Assembly (NCBI RefSeq): GCF_032918005.1 | Contig: NZ_CP136628.1 | Span: 4,201,501 to 4,265,500 of the forward strand | Length of the DNA: 64,000 nucleotides | Origin: Bradyrhizobium sp. NDS-1 | Lineage (GTDB): Bacteria > Pseudomonadota > Alphaproteobacteria > Rhizobiales > Xanthobacteraceae | Reading direction: 5' to 3' | Shown: positions 63,996-64,000 of the stretch, piece after piece | Layout of the letters: each line of letters starts with the position of its first letter | Numbering within the stretch: the stretch's first letter is position 1 | Program-made: the position numbers and the translations under genes | The notes under the pieces: model-generated | What the model was told of the DNA's origin: nothing | What the model saw: only the letters and a program-made list of their open reading frames with translations | Databases searched by the model: none

Positions 63996-64000
63996 CCAGG

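Overview
The window is high-GC, densely packed alphaproteobacterial chromosome, most likely Bradyrhizobium or a close relative. The dusB-ntrB-ntrC-ntrY-ntrX-hfq-hflX order, the popZ-valS pair, the pcm-like gene followed by tolC, the fused ispDF gene and several Rhizobiales/Bradyrhizobium-type dispersed intergenic repeats all point there. The genus call rests on recognised gene order and remembered repeat sequences, not on a database search. No prophage, integrase, insertion sequence or CRISPR array was seen.

Layout. 1-585: start of cysK (minus strand, cut by the window edge). 1.27-10.4 kb: tripartite RND efflux operon (outer-membrane lipoprotein, membrane-fusion protein, two tandem RND pumps). 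10.5-12.9 kb: DTW-domain protein, then a Wzm/Wzt-type ABC exporter pair. 12.97-14.2 kb: tRNA-Cys and three small genes of unknown function. 14.46-21.15 kb: an amide-utilisation-like cluster made of a frameshifted amino-acid-type binding protein, a single-chain permease-ATPase, an acetamidase/formamidase, a second acetamidase/formamidase fused behind an AraC-type regulator, and a RidA-family protein. 21.2-21.8 kb: dispersed repeat. 22.0-25.6 kb: a membrane-stress-like operon whose first protein appears to join a TnpB N-terminal region to a PspA-like coiled coil, followed by YqiJ-like and YqiK/flotillin proteins.

25.8-42.1 kb is mostly housekeeping: tRNA-Asn, pcm-like, tolC, popZ, valS, 3-methyladenine glycosylase, lipA, RatA/COQ10-like, MscS, cinA-like, ispDF, dusB, ntrB and ntrC. 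42.5-50.1 kb continues with ntrY, ntrX, hfq, hflX, mazG and queC. 50.2-51.9 kb encodes a cobalt-type nitrile hydratase (alpha, beta, accessory protein). Then come an enoyl-CoA hydratase, metN and metI without metQ, an EutR-like AraC regulator, a NylB-like serine hydrolase and a copper amine oxidase. A TonB-dependent siderophore receptor with a PepSY membrane protein and an SMP-30 family gene end the window.

Nitrogen handling is the common theme: NtrBC/NtrYX sensing, amide hydrolysis, nitrile hydration and amine oxidation. The two most unusual items are the TnpB/PspA fusion at 22089-23243 and the AraC/amidase fusion at 18422-20752.
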